This document shows positions 33,804 to 45,131 of a DNA stretch of 64,000 nt, one piece after another. The first letter of the stretch is position 1, and the number at the start of each line of letters is the position of its first letter. Both the position numbers and the translations under genes were made by a program. This stretch comes from Przewalskia tangutica (taxonomy: Eukaryota > Streptophyta > Magnoliopsida > Solanales > Solanaceae): assembly GCA_029844215.1 (NCBI GenBank), contig CM056738.1, positions 41,366,388 through 41,430,387 of the forward strand. The letters are read 5' to 3'. The notes beneath the pieces were generated by a model. It saw only the letters and a list, made by a program, of their open reading frames with translations. It did no database searches and was not told the origin of the DNA.

Positions 33804-35318
33804 GTGGACAAGGTAATTGCGTTCGGCTAAAAGTTGTTAAATACATCACTACTTGGGAGGCAATCCAAAGTTTTTAATTATGTTATTTTAATTTTTGTTT
33901 TAGTTGTTTTATTTTGTATTGAACAGTCTCATGATCTGGTATGTTAGTGTTTGTGGATGACAAATAAAGGCAGGGACTCACTCATAAGGGCGAATGGTTA
34001 ACAATGCAGAAAAATGAAGACACTGGAAATTTTTGGCAATTAGCACGCGGTGCTTGGAGCAGAACCGCGGTTCCTCTTTCGGCAATGTGCACAGTAATTT
34101 GCCCTTCATCCCAAACCTCCGTTATGACCGCTGTGTTGTGTCAGTAAGTTGTCCCTTTATTTTTTTATTTTTTTAGTCTCACACATTGGGGACAATGTGT
34201 CGATTAAGTTTAGGGGGGGGGGGGGGGGTCTTATTTTGTCTTATTATTTTTGAGTCTTTTTTTTATTTGTCTTTGTGTTGTTTTATGTGTTTTTTAGTCA
34301 TAATTTTTTTTATGGATCATGCATATTGTAGGTGCTAGCGATATTGAGTGGATAAAGTGGGATAATATAATGGAATTAAAAGCGACAATATGTGTGCTTA
34401 AGTTAGATATGCCAAAAATTCATGACATCTAATTATTTGAGATATTTGTGCTTAGCCTATGTGTGTCAGTTATGGAAAGAAAGGTTGAAAAATGTCTAAA
34501 AAATATATTTGCTTGTTATTTGAGATGAAATAGTTAAGATGTACATGTTTAGGGAGATGATTCAGACATTTCTTTGATAGCCCTTCTGACCATTCATTAC
34601 CTATCCTGACACAAATTGTATCACTAGTCAGCCCCATTGAGCCTAAAATAAGATTTTTCTTTGACACCCTATGATTCATTTGTTGTGCCATAAGTAATAA
34701 TTGAAAGTTAGTGGGATGAAAAGTGTTGAAAAGGAAACAAGAAGAGAGTGAAAATTTGATGCACCCCAATGAAAAATATGCAAAAGTCTAAGTTTGGGGG
34801 TGCTTGTTATTTATAATGTATCTCATTCTCTCAAATAAAAGAGGGGAGAAAAATAGGTGTGAAATTAAAAAGATAGTTAAAAAGAAGGAAAAAGAGTTGA
34901 ATGAAAAATACTTATGGTACGTAATTGAGCCTAAATGCCTACTTTTACTTACCCCAGCCTAAGACTACATTACAACCCTTGAAAGTCCTGATGATTTCTA
35001 ATGCGTATGTCTATGATTAGTAGCAAGGAAACAGATCTATAGCATTTTGGGAAAGATGGAACGAAATTGACATGCATAGGTTAAGTGTCTGTATTTCCAT
35101 TGATCATGAGCTAAGTTAATTTGGGAAATATCTAACTTGAAATTCTAGATTGCTAATTATTCATGCTATGTATGTTATAACATATTATTCCAACTTTCAT
35201 TCATGATTTTGAAGAAGCATTGCTATAACTATTTGATCCATTTCATAGGGTCTTTTATTTAACTTTGTTTTTATTTTTGTTTTTGTTTTGTGCTTTACTC
35301 GAGGGCGAGTAAAGTGTA
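33804..35318 (+). other. Athila-like 3' internal non-coding region
   Basis: The sequence 'acttgggaggcaatccaaag' near 33852 resembles the DNA just after pol in Athila elements, so pol was removed cleanly between protease and this point. A G16 run lies at 34213-34228, next to 'cattggggacaatgtgtcg'. Two palindrome variants related to the LTR cluster lie near 34042-34070. No coding region is recognised. Confidence 0.6.
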
Positions 35319-35332
35319 AGTTTGGGGGTATT
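35319..35332 (+). other. Athila-like polypurine tract
   Basis: AAGTTTGGGGGTAT precedes the 3' LTR start TGTTAAGTG. Confidence 0.7.
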
Positions 35333-36721
35333 TGTTAAGTGTATCTCGTATACACTTTTGAGTCCTTTTTAGTTAGTATTTTACTCTTTTATTTTGCGTT
35401 TAGTATAGTGTTGGGTGTGTTTTTCTTTCATTTTATGTCACAACGATCATAAAGGAGAAGATACTACTTTTAAGGATGAAACAAGCTTAATTGAGATGAA
35501 ATATGTACAAGCACAACCCAAGGAATGAAGCCTAAGAAGTGCCAAAAGAGCGAAGAAATCGCGATTAGGACAGAAATCAAAGAGGCGCGCGGTGCAGCCA
35601 TAACCAGCGGTGCCATAGAACCGCGGTCAGGTCGAAATTCCGAAACAGAAACACCGTCGAAGGAACCGCGGTGCCTTTCAGCAGCACCGCGGTGCCATAT
35701 GTCCAGTGAGCTACAGTGATTTCAGAAGAATTAGCACCACGGTGCTTGTCATCAGAACCGCGGTGCCGGCACGTATTTTCAAAATTCCTGGGCCGAATTG
35801 GACAGGGTTTTTATGGTCTGAAAGATAACTTTTTCCCATCTATAAAACCTCTAAACCCTGGCAGCTTTTAAAGACTTTTGAAAGACCTTATACCATATTA
35901 CAAATCATACTTTTGGAAGGCAAGAAAGAGGCACAATTGGAGACTCTTGTTCAAGTTCTTTTTCTTTCTCTTTTATTTTAGTTTATGTTGGATTGTAGTA
36001 TTGTTCTTGACATGACAATGTTTAGGAGCTAATTACTTTAGTAGGATTTTCCATCGAATCTTCTTGAAACTCTTTCATATAGTTAATACATTAGTTATTG
36101 ATTTCTTCTTCAGCGTATTAAGATCTATTCAATATTGTTATGATTGCTTGATAATTAACTAGCTATTAATTGTCATCACTTATATGATTTCGAATCAAAA
36201 GTCTGAAAGGTGAGATTTGAATATGTTGTAATTGTCTAGACATAAATTAAAATCATGGACAAAAGTACTCCGATACTTGTGTAGTAATTAAATGTTATTG
36301 TTTTTAATCCTCATGTGTGGTAAAACTTATCATAAAAGTATAGAAGATTTCTGCACTAGGTTGAGCTCTTGTATGTCCTAACCGGAATATAATGACAGAT
36401 TAGTTAACCTGCTATCTTAATAAGAAGAAGAGTCATTAGCATTGCATTAACATGTGAAAGAGTGGATAGTTGAGGAGATTGGAAGCCATATTCCCTTCAT
36501 AACTGTTATAAACCCAAAGTATTATAATTTTAGTTTATTTCAGCACTTAATCATAATTCTGAGTCATAAATCCAAACTAAAGAATGTCAATCAAATAGAT
36601 ACCATATGATAGATAATCGGTACTTAATAAACTAGTCTCTGTGGACGATAACTCGATCTTACATATCTTTATTACTTGAACGATACATACACTTACGTAA
36701 GCACTTAGAAATATCGCCACA
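35333..36721 (+). repeat. Athila-like 3' LTR (1389 bp)
   Basis: Direct repeat of 18852-20280, ending ATCGCCACA. It carries the palindrome cluster at 35584-35767 (several units altered) and the TATA box at 35841-35847. Confidence 0.9.
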
Positions 36722-37872
36722 ATGCGCTCAAGCTCTACAACATTAGAAGGACAATCCTTCTTAGATAACTTGATGTCTTGACCTATAGGTAGACCACCTT
36801 TCTTGGAATTTTTTATAGAAAAATGTCTAAGCACTTTGTCTATGTAGAACGACTGTGACAACCCCAACAATCTATTAGGTCTATCTTTATAGATCCTAAT
36901 TCCCAGAATGTAGCAGGCTTCACCTAAATCATTCATCATGAAGGTATTGGACAACCACTCATTGACTAACTGTATGAGAGTCTTATTATCTCACATTATC
37001 AATATGTCATCTACATATATAACATTGAAGACAATACTCTCATCCTTGTGTTTGCTATAAACACAAGGATCCTCTTTGCTTCTGACGAAATCAAATGACT
37101 TGATAGCCTTGTCAAAACAAATGTTTCAACCCCTTGAGGCTTGCTTAAGTCCATAAATGGACTTCTGTAGCTTGCATACAATATTTGGTTTGGACTCAGA
37201 TAAAAAACCCTCGGGTTGTTTCATATACATTTCCTCAATTAGATTACCATTGAGTAAAGCAGTTTTGACGTCCATCTGCCAAATGTCATAGTCATAATAT
37301 GCAGCTATCACAAGCAAAATACGAATTGACTTAATCTTAGCAACATGTGAAAAGGTTTCATCACAATTGACCCCAAGCCGTTGATTATAACCTTTAGCCA
37401 CTAGTCTAGCTTTATAAGTCTATACCTGGCCAAATGCATAAATCTTCTTCTTGAAGACTCATTTGCATCCTATGGGTTTAACCTCATTTGGCAAATCAAC
37501 CAAGTTACACACTTGATTGACGTAGATAGATTCCATTTCGGATTTCATAGCTTTTTGCCATCTCTTCGAATTAATATCCAATATTGCTTCATTGTAGGTT
37601 GTAGGTTCATCACCATCTGGAATATCTATCTCACAGTGTGTTTCCATAAGTAGATTTAGTCTTTCTGGAGGACGATGAGTTCTAGTAGACCTACGAAGTT
37701 GATTGTTTTCCTGTTCAGTGTCAGATATGTTCTGATTGTGATAAGGTTCTTGTGTGTTGGTTGATCCACCAACTCGATACCTTTCAAGAATATCATTTTC
37801 ATGTATTTCCTGAATAGGAGGAGGTGCAACCATTGCACTTGCTCCCAAGGGTTGTGTATGAGGATCTTGCAT
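36722..37872 (-). pseudogene. C2 reverse transcriptase
   Basis: Minus-strand frames give Copia RT pieces. 'WQKAMKSEMESIYVNQVCNLVDLPNEVKPIGCK' ends near 37460. 'AKGYNQRLGVNCDETFSHVAKIKSIRILLVIAAYYDYDIWQMDVKTALLNGNLIEEMYMKQPEGF' is at 37401-37200, and 'KLQKSIYGLKQASRG' is near 37130. The catalytic 'YVDDILI' lies near 37010-36990. 'MNDLGEACYILGIRIYKDRPNRLLGLSQSFYIDKVL' is at 36930-36830. The protein is collinear with the C3 RT at lower identity. Stops and shifts occur at about 37126, 37430 and 36960. Confidence 0.85.
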
Positions 37873-38910
37873 TTCTTCATTCCTCGCAACACTCCCACTG
37901 GCCGAAGGGCGTACTCATAGTACCCAATCTTTTCCAAATGCTCCCACTGAATTCTTGCCTTGGTCATTCGATAAGGATTCAATCTCAATATTATCTCTTA
38001 GTTCTTGAATTTCTTCAAGTTGTATCTCTGTGCAACTCTCTTCCTTGTAGACATATTTTTCTACAAGGAAAGTTGCGTTCCTATAAATAATGACCTTATG
38101 TTCCCTAGAAAGATAGAAGTAGTATTCCTTAGTTTTCTTTGGATACCCCACGAAGTAACATTTCTCACTTTTGGTTTCCACCTTATCAGTGAGCATCTTC
38201 TTAACATATGCAGGGCATCCCCCAGGGTCTCACATATTTAAGAGCTGGATTTTTGCCACACTATATCTCATATGTCGTCTTTTCAACTGATTTAGAAGGA
38301 ACCCTGTTTAGAACATAAATTGAGGTTTGTATAGCATATCCCCAAAGGTATGTTGGTAAAGCTGAAAAACTCATCATAGATCGAACCATATCCAATAGGG
38401 TTCGGTTTCTCCTTTCGGCAACACCACTCATTTGTGGTATTCCAGGATGTGTCCATTCTAAATGAACTCCATGTAGCTTTAAGTAATCTAGTAATTATTT
38501 GCTAAAGTATTCACCTCCTCGATCAGATCGAAATACTTTTTGTGAGTTGTTTCTCAACTTCAGACTTGTACTCTTTAAACTTTTTGAAGGCATCAGATTT
38601 ATGTTTCATAAGATACACATATCGGATTTATGTTTCATAAGATACACATACCTTGTCAAGTAGTCAGTAAAAGTGATGAAGTAAGGAAAACCTCCTCTAG
38701 CTTGAGTAAAAAATGGTCCACATATGTCAATATGTACCAACTCAAGCACCTCCTTGGCTCGCACACCTTTCCCAGAAAGGGGCTTTTTGGTTATCTTACC
38801 TTCAAACAGGATTCACAATTACCATAAGACTCCAAGTCAAATGGTTCTAGGTAGTCAAGTTTCCTTAACCTTGCTATCTTTGTTTGATTGATATGACCAA
38901 GTCTACAATG
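37873..38910 (-). pseudogene. C2 integrase
   Basis: The frame 38196-37915 is the integrase C-terminal region ('DKVETKSEKCYFVGYPKKTKEYYFYLSREHKVI'). Farther up the minus strand, blocks equivalent to the C3 integrase can be read: the 'ERRNRTLLDMVRSMMSFSALPTYLWGYA'-like region at about 38420-38340, and the region with the catalytic Asp and Glu at 38530-38420. A short direct duplication (about 38600-38615 and 38630-38645, around 'tttatgtttcataagataca') interrupts it. No single frame spans the domain. Confidence 0.8.
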
Positions 38911-39235
38911 TCAAAGGCATGTAGGATTTCTATTACTTATTTTAGCTCGTTTGTTTTGTACATTGAAAATTACTCGACTACAGTTTAATGTATACAATCC
39001 ATTCACAAAAGGCGCAATTCCATATATAACATCATTAAAAGACAATAACATACTACCATTGAATATATATGAGGAAAAACCCTCCATGTCTAAAATTGGA
39101 ATAGAAATGATGTTCCTCGTTAACGAGGGTACATAAAAATAATTTTTCAACACTAAACATTTGCCAGAAGGTAAATCTAATCTTTAAGTTCCCACGTGCT
39201 CAACATCAACTCGTGCTCCGTTTCTAACGCGCAGG
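38911..39235 (-). pseudogene. C2 protease end and GAG-pre-integrase remnant
   Basis: The 80-codon frame 39153-38911 reads 'LKNYFYVPSLTRNIISIPILDMEGFSSYIFNGS' and 'NVQNKRAKISN', the block between the protease core and pre-integrase in C3. Upstream 'DLRVRNGARVDVEHVGT' (39235-39185) is also collinear. The protease active site, gag and leader are absent: the sequence switches to LTR at 39236. Confidence 0.8.
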
Positions 39236-39382
39236 TCCATTTATAGAATATTATAAACAATCAACTAATAATTCAATAATTGCAAATGTCATAGCATTAA
39301 TCTCCATTAATATAAATATGAATGTGTATAAAGTACATTTGTCCTAATACATATTGTCTCTAGGACATAAATATTACTTTCA
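39236..39382 (-). repeat. C2 5' LTR stub (147 bp)
   Basis: It matches 18002-18147 nearly base for base, then the AAAAG duplication. The remaining ~1.35 kb of this LTR and about 2 kb of leader and gag were deleted. Confidence 0.88.
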
Positions 39383-39474
39383 AAAAGAGTGTAACATTAA
39401 GGAAAGTTACACGTGATATGAGGTCATGGGGCGACGAAGACGTAGAAAGGGGAGGACATGAAGTGCGTCCAGGA

Positions 39475-39702
39475 ATAATAGCAGCAACGGGGGAGAGGGG
39501 CTTTTGTCATGGTGGGTTTCGCCGGATTCCGGTGTCATGAGTTCACCGAGAAGATGAAGAGCAGTCACCCTTTTATGGAATTTTTGGTGTTAGTGGTACG
39601 GGTTAAATTAACTGGTGGGTCGAAGCGGGTTATTTTAAAATCAGATAATTTTAAAAAATTTGGGGGTTTCATCCGATTAAGGCTTTTGAGTCTAAACTTT
39701 AT
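39475..39702 (-). repeat. Right arm of the old inverted repeat
   Basis: Its reverse complement matches 629-711 joined to 15924-16065. Shared words in plus-strand form here: 'gggggagaggggctttt', 'tgagttcaccg', 'agaagatgaagagcagt' and 'gggtcgaagcgggtta'. Beyond the arm, 39800-39823 has 'tatatttgacctttttcc'. Confidence 0.65.
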
Positions 39703-40379
39703 AAACGTCAGAGTATATTTGTTTGCTATCACTAAGGATAGGGATATATTTATTTACTATTATTAACGAGTGATAAAATTGACTAATAAAATAAAATAAG
39801 AGATATATTTGACCTTTTTCCCTATATAAAATTTGGTTAAGATTTCACTTCTCTTTATGCATAATACCCGTATAAGTTAATAGGAAAATTTATGTCTTTG
39901 TTATGCGGTGTAGACTGTAGAATATAGAATAAAAATATAAGTATTTGCTATGCCTGGATTAAATAACATAATTACAAAATTACCCTCATTAGTTTAGACT
40001 TAACCTTCCCTTTCCTAAATTATACAACGCATAGACAACAGACCAAACATCTAACAAGAAATAATCACTAAATTACAATGGTAAATACTAATTCATACAT
40101 TACAAATTGCTGCATAACTAATTTCTAGATTCTAATCTCTGCATAATTAATCTTTATATTACTAATAATTGCTTAATTTGTTTTCCACCCAAACGACTTG
40201 GGTAAATTCATAAGCTAGTCATTTGAAAATTTCTCCAAATTGTGTCTTCTCTATCCTCACTTCTTCAAATTCCTTCTACGTTATTGTTTATTCTAAATGC
40301 TACTACATGTAAACTTGGAATTCTGCTCAACTGACTTTTTTCTTTTCTCCCATTAAAATTAAGTTTCACCATATTTTGA
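39703..40379. other. AT-rich spacer
   Basis: Apart from the 'tatatttgaccttttt' word near 39805, I see nothing identifiable. Short frames on either strand have no family resemblance. Confidence 0.4.
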
Positions 40380-43060
40380 CCATCAACAGCCGCATAACTG
40401 CGGTGGCGGCAGAGGTAGAGGCCGCAGATGTGGTCGGGGAGGCAAAGGAAAGGGCCGAAAGCAACATGCCAACCACACAAATAATCAGCCGCAGACCCAG
40501 TACCTGACACAATGGGACATCCCACTTCCTTGGCAACTGTTCGGGAATTGGGCCCCATCGACCAACCCCTTTCCAAGCTAGGCCCAGCAGCAACAGTAGG
40601 CACCACCGAGGCCCAACATTCTGGGAGGCCATCCAGCGGCTCGCCAGCCATGCCCCAATCATCAGGCAAACTACACAGCGGCCCAACAGCCGACGTCCAG
40701 CCTCACTCCAATGGATTTGGGCTACGTTTCCGGTTCTTTAAATATTCAACAGCCTGATGATGCATGGTATATGGATATGGGAACCACATCTCATGTCACA
40801 AATAATTCTGGTAATCTTCCTCAACTACACAAATTAAATACTCCTCAATTTATTATGATCGAAAATGGTCATTGCATTCCAATTCAAGGGTTTGGCCACA
40901 TGTTAAGTCCACCACCGCACCCCCACATCTACCTTAATCACATCATGTATGCTCCTAACATGATCAAGGACATAATATCTGTTAGAAATTTTACCACTGA
41001 TAATTCTGTATCTATTGATTTTGACCCGTTTGGTTTTTCTGTGAATGACATACGTACGGGGAGACTTCTTACGAGATGCAATAGTGTGAGGGACCTCTAA
41101 CCTTTTCTATCCACATCCGCTGACAGTGTCAATCCTCCTACATTTCTAGCTACAATCTCCTCCTCAACGTGGTATAGTAGACTTGGACATCCCGGAGCTC
41201 ATATTTTTTATTTTCTTGGAAATCACAATTTTAATTAAATGTAATAAAGGGAACCTTGCCCAAAATTGTTATTCTTGTCATTTTGAAAAGCATGTTAGAC
41301 TTCCTTTTACGTCATCTTTGAGTATTACTTTTTATCCCTTTGATATTATTCATGCAGATTTATGGACCTCTTCTATTACTAGAAAATTGGGTCATTAATA
41401 TTATTTAATATTCTTGGATAATTTTTCTCACTTTCTATGGGTCTATCCTCTCTACTTTAAATCTCAGGTCTACTAAAAGTTTCTTGAATTTCGTACATAT
41501 GTTAAAACACAATTTAAAAATAAAATAAAAATGTTTCAGTGTGACAATGGTCGATAGTTTAATAATTCTCTCTTTCATAAATTTTGTGCGGCTAATTGGA
41601 TGGTATTTCATTTTTTCTACCCCTATATTTTCCCACAAAATGGTAAAGCCGAACGAATTCACCGCACCATTAACAATATGATTCGTATCATACTTTTTCA
41701 TGCATATCTTCCCCCAAACTTTTGGGTATATGCATTAAAAATAGCATAATACCTTCTTAACATACTACCTACATGTACGCTCCAAAATAGGACCCCTACT
41801 GAGTTCCTATTTCGCTGGATCCCTACCTATGATCACTTTCAGATTTTTGATTGTCTATGCTACCTGAATCTTGCTCCCATCGTCCCTCATAAATTAGCAC
41901 CTAGTACCACCCCGTGTTTCTTCGTGAGATTCCCGTCGAACCATAGGAGGTACTTATGCTATAACATGTCCACATGTAAAATCATACTCTACCATAAGTC
42001 ACGTTTGATGAGAACGTCTTTCCCTTTGCCAACCTCCACCAATTTTGAGCCACTGATTATGGATTTCTTGATGACTTTGATACCTCGCCTCTCTTTCAAA
42101 ATGCACTACATTGGCCAAATAACATCCCGTCAAACACCGCCCCACCCACTTCCCCCTTTGCAAACAACCCTGCCCCGTCACCCATCCCATCACGTAGTCA
42201 CCCGACACACTACCCAGTCACCCAACACACTATCCAATCACCCGACACACTACCCCACCTGACACACTGCCCAATCCTGCTAGTCCATTGCCTCCTGCAA
42301 AGTCATATGAGCCCTATTCCCCACAGCCCCAACCTACCACCACACTGCTCGTGATCCATCCCCAACCCACCATATGGAAATACGTTCACATCACGGGATT
42401 TTCAAATCAAAAGTTCACTTTAATCTATCCACTCAAATTATCTCCTATATTCCTAAAAACCTAAAATTAGCAAAACTTGACCCAAATTGGAATGCGGCCA
42501 TGCGTAAGGAGTTTAATGCATTAACCAATCAGCACACTTGAGATCTTGTCCCAAAACTAGAGGGGGTGAATGTGATTCATTGTATGTGGTTATATCGCCA
42601 CAAATTCAGAGACCGTGGTGAGCTTGAACGTCATAAGGCTAGACTTGTGACTAATGGTACGGGGCAACGAGAAGGAGTTGATTGTGGTGAGACCTTTAGT
42701 CCGGTGTTCAAACCAACCACCATTCACATCGTGTTGAGCATAGCTATGGAGAAAAATTGGCCTATTCACCAGCTTGATGTAAAAAATACTTTCTTACATG
42801 GAGATTTGAAAGAAACCATTTATATGCATGCATCCGGAGGTTCCTCAGTATGTCTGTCATCTTCGAAAGTCACTATATGGTTTAAAATAAGCCCACATGG
42901 CTTGGTATGAGAGATTTGATACATACATCATACATATCAGGTTCGTGTGCAGTAAGAGTGATCATTCACTCTTTATTTTTCATCAAGGTACTGACAAGAC
43001 TTACCTTCTTTTATATGTGAATGATATTGTTCTGACAGCTTCTTCTTTTAAATGACAGCA
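40380..43060 (+). pseudogene. C5: decayed Ale/Retrofit-type Copia gag-pol fragment
   Basis: A Gly/Arg-rich gag tail (40381-40470) leads to a protease-like block, 'DDAWYMDMGTTSHVTNNSGNLPQL' (about 40755-40825). Its catalytic Asp-Thr-Gly reads Asp-Met-Gly. Integrase traces at 41280-41900 are full of stops. RT is clearer at 42480-43040: 'WLYRHKFRDRGELERHKARLVTNG', 'DCGETFSPVFKPTTIHIVLSIA', 'HQLDVKNTFLHGDLKETIYMH', and 'YLLLYVNDIVLTASS', where the usual YVDD is YVND. No LTRs were found on either side. The Ale/Retrofit label rests on the 'LDVKN.FLHGDLKE..YMH' wording. Confidence 0.75.
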
Positions 43061-43188
43061 TGTTAAGAATGTATATGACATTTCTTTGTTTGATACTTAA
43101 GTGTTTGTTTTAAATGTCAACATGTTAAGATTGTAGCATTCATGTGTACGTGGGTGAAAATTATTATTGGCTGACATGAAGTTATATC

Positions 43189-43889
43189 TAGATATGTCAA
43201 TGGTACGGTTCGATCGGTTATTTTACAGAATTTATATCATATCAATTTTTCGGTTATTATATTTGTATAATCAAAATTAGAGTTTTCGAAACTGTCCCAT
43301 TATCTTGATTTTTCTTCGATATCGGTTCGATTTGGTTAATTTTCGGTATTTTAAAATGCCACTAACGGCCAATGCAATTCCGAAAATAATTGAAGTTATG
43401 AATTAAAAAGTTATAAACAAACTGAAATGCTACATTATTGATAAATCTCACGAATGAATGTCACTAGTAAATATATACTTATACTTGTTACTTCTAATAA
43501 AATATCATTATCATAAAAAAATGTCAAATAGAAGAACTATATTAATAAATTAAATTGGTAATCTTCACACCAATCAGTTAATTTGAAATAGATGAACCAA
43601 TTGATAAGTGAATACTACCTTAAAGTAGAGTAATATTTGTGACCTTTTGTATATTGTTTTGATAGGGTAGAGTAGGTTTAGATTTTAATTGTAGCCTCTC
43701 CCTCTGAATTCAACTCAATGCAAGGCTCAAAGTAAAAAATGTTCTATAAAATAAAAAACCTAACCTAATTTTCGATACTATAGATTTATATCGAAAATTT
43801 CTGTTTTATTAAAAAAATACTTAAAAAACGGTTCGATACGGTACAGTTCGATCAGTTCAACCGATTTTTGAAAACCATTGACGTCCCTA
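43189..43889. mobile_element. hAT-like MITE (about 700 bp)
   Basis: The ends are 15-bp imperfect inverted repeats: TAGATATGTCAATGG at 43189-43203, and CCATTGACGTCCCTA at 43875-43889 (12 of 15 pair). The flanks are 8-bp direct repeats GTTATATC (43181-43188) and GATATATC (43890-43897), 7 of 8 identical, as expected for hAT insertions. The subterminal DNA is rich in CGGTTCGAT-like words on both sides in inverted orientation. The interior is AT-rich and non-coding. Confidence 0.72.
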
Positions 43890-43959
43890 GATATATCTAT
43901 ATATGAATGGAGAGGACAATCTTAGTTATCTAATTTTCCAATTACGAGTCTCTAAAGAT

Positions 43960-44190
43960 TCTAAGGTGGCGTTTGTAGAAGTGTTGGGACTTCTACGAAA
44001 AAGCATTTGTTTGGTGAAAACTTTGATTTGGGAGTTTCAAAAAAATAAAATCTTTGCGACGTAATTCTTTTAAGTTGAAGAACAATGTAAATAATTTAAC
44101 ATTTTTTGAAAAAATTCACCAAAACAAACACTTTTTTGCAACAACAGTTACAACTATTTTTTGTAACAAAAATGCCAAATACTAGTACAA
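43960..44190. repeat. Possible foldback or MITE-like sequence
   Basis: 'gcatttgtttggtgaaaa' at 44003-44020 pairs imperfectly with 'ttcaccaaaacaaacac' at 44115-44131, with about 95 bp between. No convincing terminal duplication was found. Confidence 0.3.
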
Positions 44191-44280
44191 TGGCCATCTT
44201 AATGCCTTCATGTGCTCAATTAACATTAATTATGGGTGAATATGATGCATTGCACATAGGACTTTAACTTGTCAATTTCC

Positions 44281-44356
44281 TCCCGTCATAATAGAAATGT
44301 TAAAAAAAATAGACTTTTGTTCTAACTCCACCTCAAAGGTAAAGATAGTTCATAAG
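44281..44356. repeat. Left half of an interspersed repeat split by C4
   Basis: 'ctaactccacctcaaaggta' and 'gatagttcataag' continue at 50992 ('ataaggacataataatccaag') once C4 is removed. A second partial unit of the same wording lies at 51140-51280 ('ttaactccatcttaaaagtt', 'agtttataaggggaggac'). I recall this as a widespread dicot repeat of unknown class. Confidence 0.5.
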
Positions 44357-45131
44357 TGTTATAGCTAGTTAATGGTTAAAGCTAGCTAAGTTGGTGTGAA
44401 TGAGAAATGGAGGGAAAAATGAAATGAAAGGAAAATGAAGTTCAAAGCAAAGTTCCTCTTCAAAGGAGTTTTGTACCACATCGGTGGTAGAAAGAGAAAG
44501 TTATGTGCTTATATTAGAAAACACTTCCTCTAGCTCTTAAAAGGTTGAGAAGAGGGACTCCCCTCGCGCCGTCGTCGTCGCTCAGCTTGAATTTGGTCAA
44601 ATGATTTGATAATCATTTTGGACCAAATTTATTTAATTTCAAATCTTTATTTTCTGAAAATATTTTTTTATTTCCACCGGAATAAAAATTAAATTTCCCA
44701 TACGTTTTTTCTTTCATTTTTCGAAAAGGCAAAGTGGTCTTTCCGAACAGTCACCAACCTTTCCGAACAGACACCTTCGAGACTATATAAACTAAGACAA
44801 TGTCTCTTTTTTAATACACTGAAAATACTTTCCTTCATTGAAATCTGCATTCTCTTTCACAAATAAAACTACCGAGTCTTACTATGGTTCGTTGCCAACT
44901 TTGAGTTCGTCGAAGTCGTCAGCGTTTGAAGTACCACTACTCTTGCGACAGGTATATCCGTTTTGTCATGAGAGGAAGTAATCCATAACCTTGGGTACAG
45001 TGAGGGGATTAAATTCCTTAAGGACACACAGTGAATTCTGTGGTCTCGGATATTTTTCTTGCTTTCTGCATTATTCTTTTTCCAGTTTCTGGTTTTTCCG
45101 TTTTCTGATTTTGAACACAGGCCTACCAACA
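44357..45131 (+). repeat. C4 5' LTR (775 bp)
   Basis: The TATA box TATATAA is at 44784-44790. Upstream of it are two units of a 20-bp repeat (44739-44758 and 44759-44775) with core 'ctttccgaacagtcaccaac'. A GC-rich 'gcgccgtcgtcgtcgct' patch lies near 44566-44582. It is about 115 bp shorter than the 3' LTR. Confidence 0.88.
44784..44790 (+). promoter_or_regulatory. Putative TATA box of the C4 LTR
   Basis: TATATAA in 'gagactatataaactaag', preceded by the 20-bp tandem repeat. The 3' LTR copy is at about 50578-50584. Confidence 0.65.

Larger units (their letters stand above)
18852..36721 (+). mobile_element. Athila-like Ty3/Gypsy, gag-protease only, inserted in C2 RT
   Basis: LTRs 18852-20280 and 35333-36721 are direct repeats. 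The flanking target copies are ATGCA (18847-18851) and ATGCG (36722-36726). The C2 RT sequence is continuous across the site, so this is a 5-bp duplication with one later change. The tRNA-Asp primer site and the gag and protease type identify the Athila group. After protease there is no RT, RNase H or integrase. Excluding the nested solo LTR, the element is about 7 kb, well short of autonomous Athila size. Confidence 0.9.
16652..39382 (-). mobile_element. C2: old Angela-type Ty1/Copia, hosts three further nested insertions
   Basis: The 3' LTR is 16652-18147 and a 147-bp stub of the 5' LTR is 39236-39382. Perfect AAAAG duplications flank the ends (16647-16651 and 39383-39387). Internal DNA lies at 18148-18851 and 36722-39235, separated by the Athila-like element. 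Protein blocks resemble the C3 element (Angela/TAR type) but carry more changes. The primer site, gag and protease active site are missing because of a deletion ending near 39236. All pol frames are broken. Confidence 0.88.

Noticed and set aside
40265..40686. Two antisense frames of 106 and 134 codons
   Set aside because: They lie opposite the Gly/Arg-rich gag tail of C5 and show no family pattern.
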